Assembly: GCF_019236175.1 (NCBI RefSeq)
Contig: NZ_JAFAJM010000024.1
Coordinates: 62,001 to 126,000 of the forward strand
Source of the DNA: Chryseobacterium sp.
GTDB lineage: Bacteria > Bacteroidota > Bacteroidia > Flavobacteriales > Weeksellaceae
Length of the DNA: 64,000 nt
Direction of reading: 5' to 3'
Translations under genes and position numbers: made by a program
The notes under the pieces: model-generated
What the model saw: only the letters and a program-made list of their open reading frames with translations
Told to the model about the DNA's origin: nothing
The model's database searches: none
In this document: piece by piece, positions 61,567-64,000 of the stretch
How the letters are laid out: every line of letters starts with the position of its first letter
Position numbering within the stretch: position 1 is the first letter of the stretch

Positions 61567-62535
61567 ATGGCTTTTATAAAAAATATTTCGACTTACATTC
61601 CTGAGAATGTCATTTCCAATGAAGAGATTTCAATGAAATTTCCTGATTGGGACAGTGATAAGATTCTCGATAAAATTGGAATCAGAAACAGGAATATTAC
61701 CGGAGAAAAGGAATTTACTTCGGATATTGCTGTTAAAGCTCTCAATAACCTTATTGAGGAGCACGGTATTGATAAAGCTGAAATAGATTATCTTATCCTT
61801 TGTACACAAAGTCCCGATTATTATCTGCCGGCAACGGCCTGTATCGTACAGTCCGAGGTGGGGTTAAATACCAATTGCGGTGCCATAGATATCAATCAGG
61901 GATGTTCAGGATATATTTACGGGCTTTCTCTTGCCAATGCTCTTGTGGATTCGAAGATGATGAAAAATGTGGTTTTAATAACCGCGGAAACGTATTCGAA
62001 ACACATCCACGCTAATGATAAGGGAAATATCAGTCTTTTTGGTGATGCGGCCACAGCCACCCTTATCTCCGCTGACGGAAATTTTGAAATCCTGAAGTTC
62101 TCTCTGGGAACAGACGGGAAAGGAGCCAATAACCTTATTGTGAAAAACGGAGCTACAAGAAATAAAAAGACCGACAACCAGGAAGATATGGATAATTATC
62201 TTCATATGAACGGACCGAAAATTTTTGATTTTACCTCTAAGGCTATTCCAGGCCTGGTTGCAGAAAATCTTAAAATTAACGGATTTGAAAAAGCTGATAT
62301 TGACACCTATATATTTCACCAGGCTAACACCTTCATGTTGGATTTCTTAAGAAAGAGAATTAATATTCCGACCGAAAACTTTGTAGTGGATATGTTAGAC
62401 TATGGTAATACGGTGTCATCCACTATTCCTATTGCTTTAAAAAACTCATTAGAATCAAGACAGTTACAAAACATCATGTTAGTTGGCTTCGGAGTAGGCT
62501 ATTCATGGGGAGCTGTTTGTCTGAGCAAAAAATAA
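61567..62535 (+). CDS. 3-oxoacyl-ACP synthase III-like (KASIII) enzyme
   Basis: 322 aa. The Cys-His-Asn triad is intact: C113 in DINQGCSGYIYG, H251 in FHQANTFML and N281 in YGNTVSSTIPIAL. Most like FabH-type condensing enzymes, but its place beside a private ACP and a GNAT suggests it makes a short 3-oxoacyl-ACP for sugar acylation rather than starting fatty acid synthesis. No ketoreductase follows in the window. Confidence 0.88.
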   Translation: MAFIKNISTYIPENVISNEEISMKFPDWDSDKILDKIGIRNRNITGEKEFTSDIAVKALNNLIEEHGIDKAEIDYLILCTQSPDYYLPATACIVQSEVGLNTNCGAIDINQGCSGYIYGLSLANALVDSKMMKNVVLITAETYSKHIHANDKGNISLFGDAATATLISADGNFEILKFSLGTDGKGANNLIVKNGATRNKKTDNQEDMDNYLHMNGPKIFDFTSKAIPGLVAENLKINGFEKADIDTYIFHQANTFMLDFLRKRINIPTENFVVDMLDYGNTVSSTIPIALKNSLESRQLQNIMLVGFGVGYSWGAVCLSKK

Positions 62536-62542
62536 TATTACT

Positions 62543-63643
62543 ATGATTAAATTTCTTGATCTTCAAAAGATCAATCTTCAGTATCAAAACGAAATTGAAG
62601 CAAAACTTCTGAATGTTTTCAGATCAGGCTGGTATCTTATGGGCACTGAACTTTCCAATTTCGAAAAAAACCTTTCTGATTATATTGGTTCAAAACATGC
62701 GATCGGAGTAGCCAACGGACTGGATGCGCTGCGTCTGATCCTCCGTGCTTATATCGAATTGGGAGTGATGAACGTTGGAGATGAAATTATTGTACCATCT
62801 AACACTTATATAGCGTCAATATTGGCGATATCAGATAACGGGCTTGTTCCTGTTCTCGTGGAACCGGAGATCAATACCTATAATATTGATATTTCAAAGA
62901 TTGAAGAACATATAAGCCCCAAAACAAAGGGTGTTCTTATTGTACATCTACAGGGAAGAATCGTGTTTTCCAATGAACTTCAGGAACTGGCCCAAAAGCA
63001 TAATCTTAAAATTATTGAAGATAATGCTCAAACCATCGGCGCAGAATGGAATGGAATCAAATCCGGAAATTTAGGGGATGCCGCAGGTTTTAGTTTCTAC
63101 CCGGGAAAAAATCTCGGAGCATTGGGTGATGCGGGTGCTGTTACAACGAATGATGATGAGCTGGCTAAAGCGATTAGAGCATTGGCCAATTACGGATCCA
63201 ACCAGAAATATGTTAATATTTATCAGGGATTGAATTCAAGACTGGATGAGATTCAGGCTGCTGTGCTGGATGTAAAACTGAAATATATTGACAGTGAAAA
63301 TCATGTAAGAAGAGAGATCGCCAATAAATTAGTTAACGAAATTACCAATCCCAAAATTATATTACCTGAAATACCTGCCAACGGGAATGAACATGTTTGG
63401 CATGTTTTCGTAATAAGAACAGAAAAAAGAGATGAACTTCAGGCATATCTTACAGAAAACAGAATACAGACGATTATTCATTATCCAATCCCTCCTCATA
63501 AGCAGCAGGCCTATAAAGAATGGAATGACCTATCTTTTCCGATCAGTGAAAAGATCCACAATGAAGTTCTGAGTCTTCCTATTTCACCTGTAATGGAGGA
63601 AAAAGAGATTGAAGAAATTATAAGAATAATGAATGCATATTAA
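62543..63643 (+). CDS. DegT/DnrJ/EryC1/StrS family sugar aminotransferase, FdtB-like
   Basis: 366 aa. PLP lysine K189 in SFYPGKNLGALGDAG, with D160 and Q163 in IIEDNAQTIGA, and NYGSNQKYVNIYQGLNSRLD downstream. This is the pattern of dTDP-3-keto-hexose transaminases (FdtB/QdtB) that use glutamate. It would act on the product of the ketoisomerase at 60278, giving a 3-amino-3,6-dideoxyhexose. It shares one base with the flippase gene (TAATG). Confidence 0.9.
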   Translation: MIKFLDLQKINLQYQNEIEAKLLNVFRSGWYLMGTELSNFEKNLSDYIGSKHAIGVANGLDALRLILRAYIELGVMNVGDEIIVPSNTYIASILAISDNGLVPVLVEPEINTYNIDISKIEEHISPKTKGVLIVHLQGRIVFSNELQELAQKHNLKIIEDNAQTIGAEWNGIKSGNLGDAAGFSFYPGKNLGALGDAGAVTTNDDELAKAIRALANYGSNQKYVNIYQGLNSRLDEIQAAVLDVKLKYIDSENHVRREIANKLVNEITNPKIILPEIPANGNEHVWHVFVIRTEKRDELQAYLTENRIQTIIHYPIPPHKQQAYKEWNDLSFPISEKIHNEVLSLPISPVMEEKEIEEIIRIMNAY

Positions 63644-64000
63644 TGTTTGGAGCAATTAAGAAAATAACCTCTAATGATCTGATAAAAGTTTTTTCTTTTA
63701 CCAGCTTATCTACTATCATTAAACTTCTTACAGGGTATATCAGTGTTAAAATTGTAGCATCCATTATTGGTCCTGCCGGAATTGCCTTAATCGGACAGTT
63801 ACAGAACTTTACCTCAATATTTACAACACTGGGAGCCGGAGGTATCAATAATGGAGTCGTTAAATACGTCTCTGAATTCAAAGATGATGATTCTGCACTG
63901 AAGAAATTTTTAAATAACGGATTTAAGATTACGCTTTCGCTGTCTCTCTTTTTTGGGATTCTGATACTACTGTTCTGTTATCCCCTGAGTCAATGGATTT
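63643..64000 (+). CDS. Wzx-type O-antigen/polysaccharide flippase, N-terminal part (runs off the window)
   Basis: 119 residues before the window end. They include the first helices (VFSFTSLSTIIKLLTGYISV region, ~20-40) and the loop IIGPAGIALIGQLQNFTSIF typical of WzxE/O-antigen translocases, with GAGGINNGVVKYVSEFKDDD after. It would turn lipid-linked repeat units across the inner membrane. Its TAATG overlap with the aminotransferase mirrors the wecE-wzxE order of the enterobacterial common antigen cluster. Confidence 0.85.
   Translation, partial: MFGAIKKITSNDLIKVFSFTSLSTIIKLLTGYISVKIVASIIGPAGIALIGQLQNFTSIFTTLGAGGINNGVVKYVSEFKDDDSALKKFLNNGFKITLSLSLFFGILILLFCYPLSQWI

Noticed and set aside
1..64000. 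CRISPR arrays, prophage, insertion sequences, tRNAs
   Set aside because: No regularly spaced repeats, transposase or phage structural genes, and no tRNA-like T-loop signature found by eye on either strand.

Overview
The window is chromosomal DNA from a member of the Bacteroidota, class Flavobacteriia, most like Chryseobacterium and relatives. Supporting this: the DNA is AT-rich; Bacteroidota-type -7 promoter elements (TAnnTTTG) sit before many genes; Shine-Dalgarno sequences are mostly absent; S16 carries a long Ala/Glu-rich tail; and the gene set includes an Oar-like TonB-dependent receptor, sigma-54, a DUF1573 protein and a Wza/Wzc capsule locus. I see no phage, insertion sequence, CRISPR array or tRNA. 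The genus is an inference from protein style, not from a search.

Layout. 1-9.3 kb is an accessory stretch: a quinone-reductase-like flavoprotein (cut by the window start) with an AraC regulator, a GNAT enzyme, a TetR regulator facing two tiny overlapping genes across a perfect 24-bp palindrome, a Crp/Fnr regulator with an NAD-dependent epimerase/reductase, a serine hydrolase, and two tandem methyltransferases. 9.5-17.5 kb holds an M3 peptidase, an SRPBCC protein, a GreA-C-like protein, a short nitroreductase, the rpsP-rimM pair, and an AraC regulator downstream of an SDR gene whose promoter has two direct repeats 21 bp apart. 17.5-18.6 kb is a 1.1-kb gene desert with hairpins and a candidate structured RNA ending in an intrinsic terminator at the asnS promoter. 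18.6-35.4 kb is mainly housekeeping: asnS, rpoN, an acyl-CoA synthetase, an ECF sigma factor with a membrane partner, the RNase P RNA gene (rnpB), a CPBP protease, a PPK2-type polyphosphate kinase, DUF1573, valS, a ribokinase-like enzyme, a hydrolase-HD phosphohydrolase pair and a DUF72 protein. 35.5-52 kb has the TonB-dependent receptor, a ribonucleotide reductase operon (nrdB, a small ABM-like gene, nrdA) with a cluster of DnaA-box matches upstream, a MacB-type ABC efflux operon with an HlyD-like adaptor, a GT39-like membrane glycosyltransferase, a thioredoxin-reductase-like enzyme, glyA and recX.

52.4-64.0 kb (to the window end) is a surface-polysaccharide operon. A PglF/WbpM-type dehydratase, Wza-like export lipoprotein and Wzc-like tyrosine autokinase are followed by a WbpP/TviC-type epimerase and WbpO/TviB-type dehydrogenase (predicted UDP-HexNAcA supply). 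Next come two tandem FdtA/QdtA-type sugar ketoisomerases, a GNAT, a dedicated acyl carrier protein, a KASIII-like synthase, an FdtB-like aminotransferase and the start of a Wzx flippase. Read together, these genes look able to make a 3-amino-3,6-dideoxyhexose carrying an unusual acyl group loaded from a locus-specific ACP. Just upstream lies the decayed C-terminus of a second DegT-family aminotransferase, evidence of past reshuffling of this locus.

The most interesting points are the ACP/KASIII/GNAT module, the loss of one active-site histidine in the first ketoisomerase, the DnaA boxes at nrdB, the candidate RNA before asnS, and a set of apparently leaderless genes whose start sites can be calibrated against the folded 5' end of rnpB.
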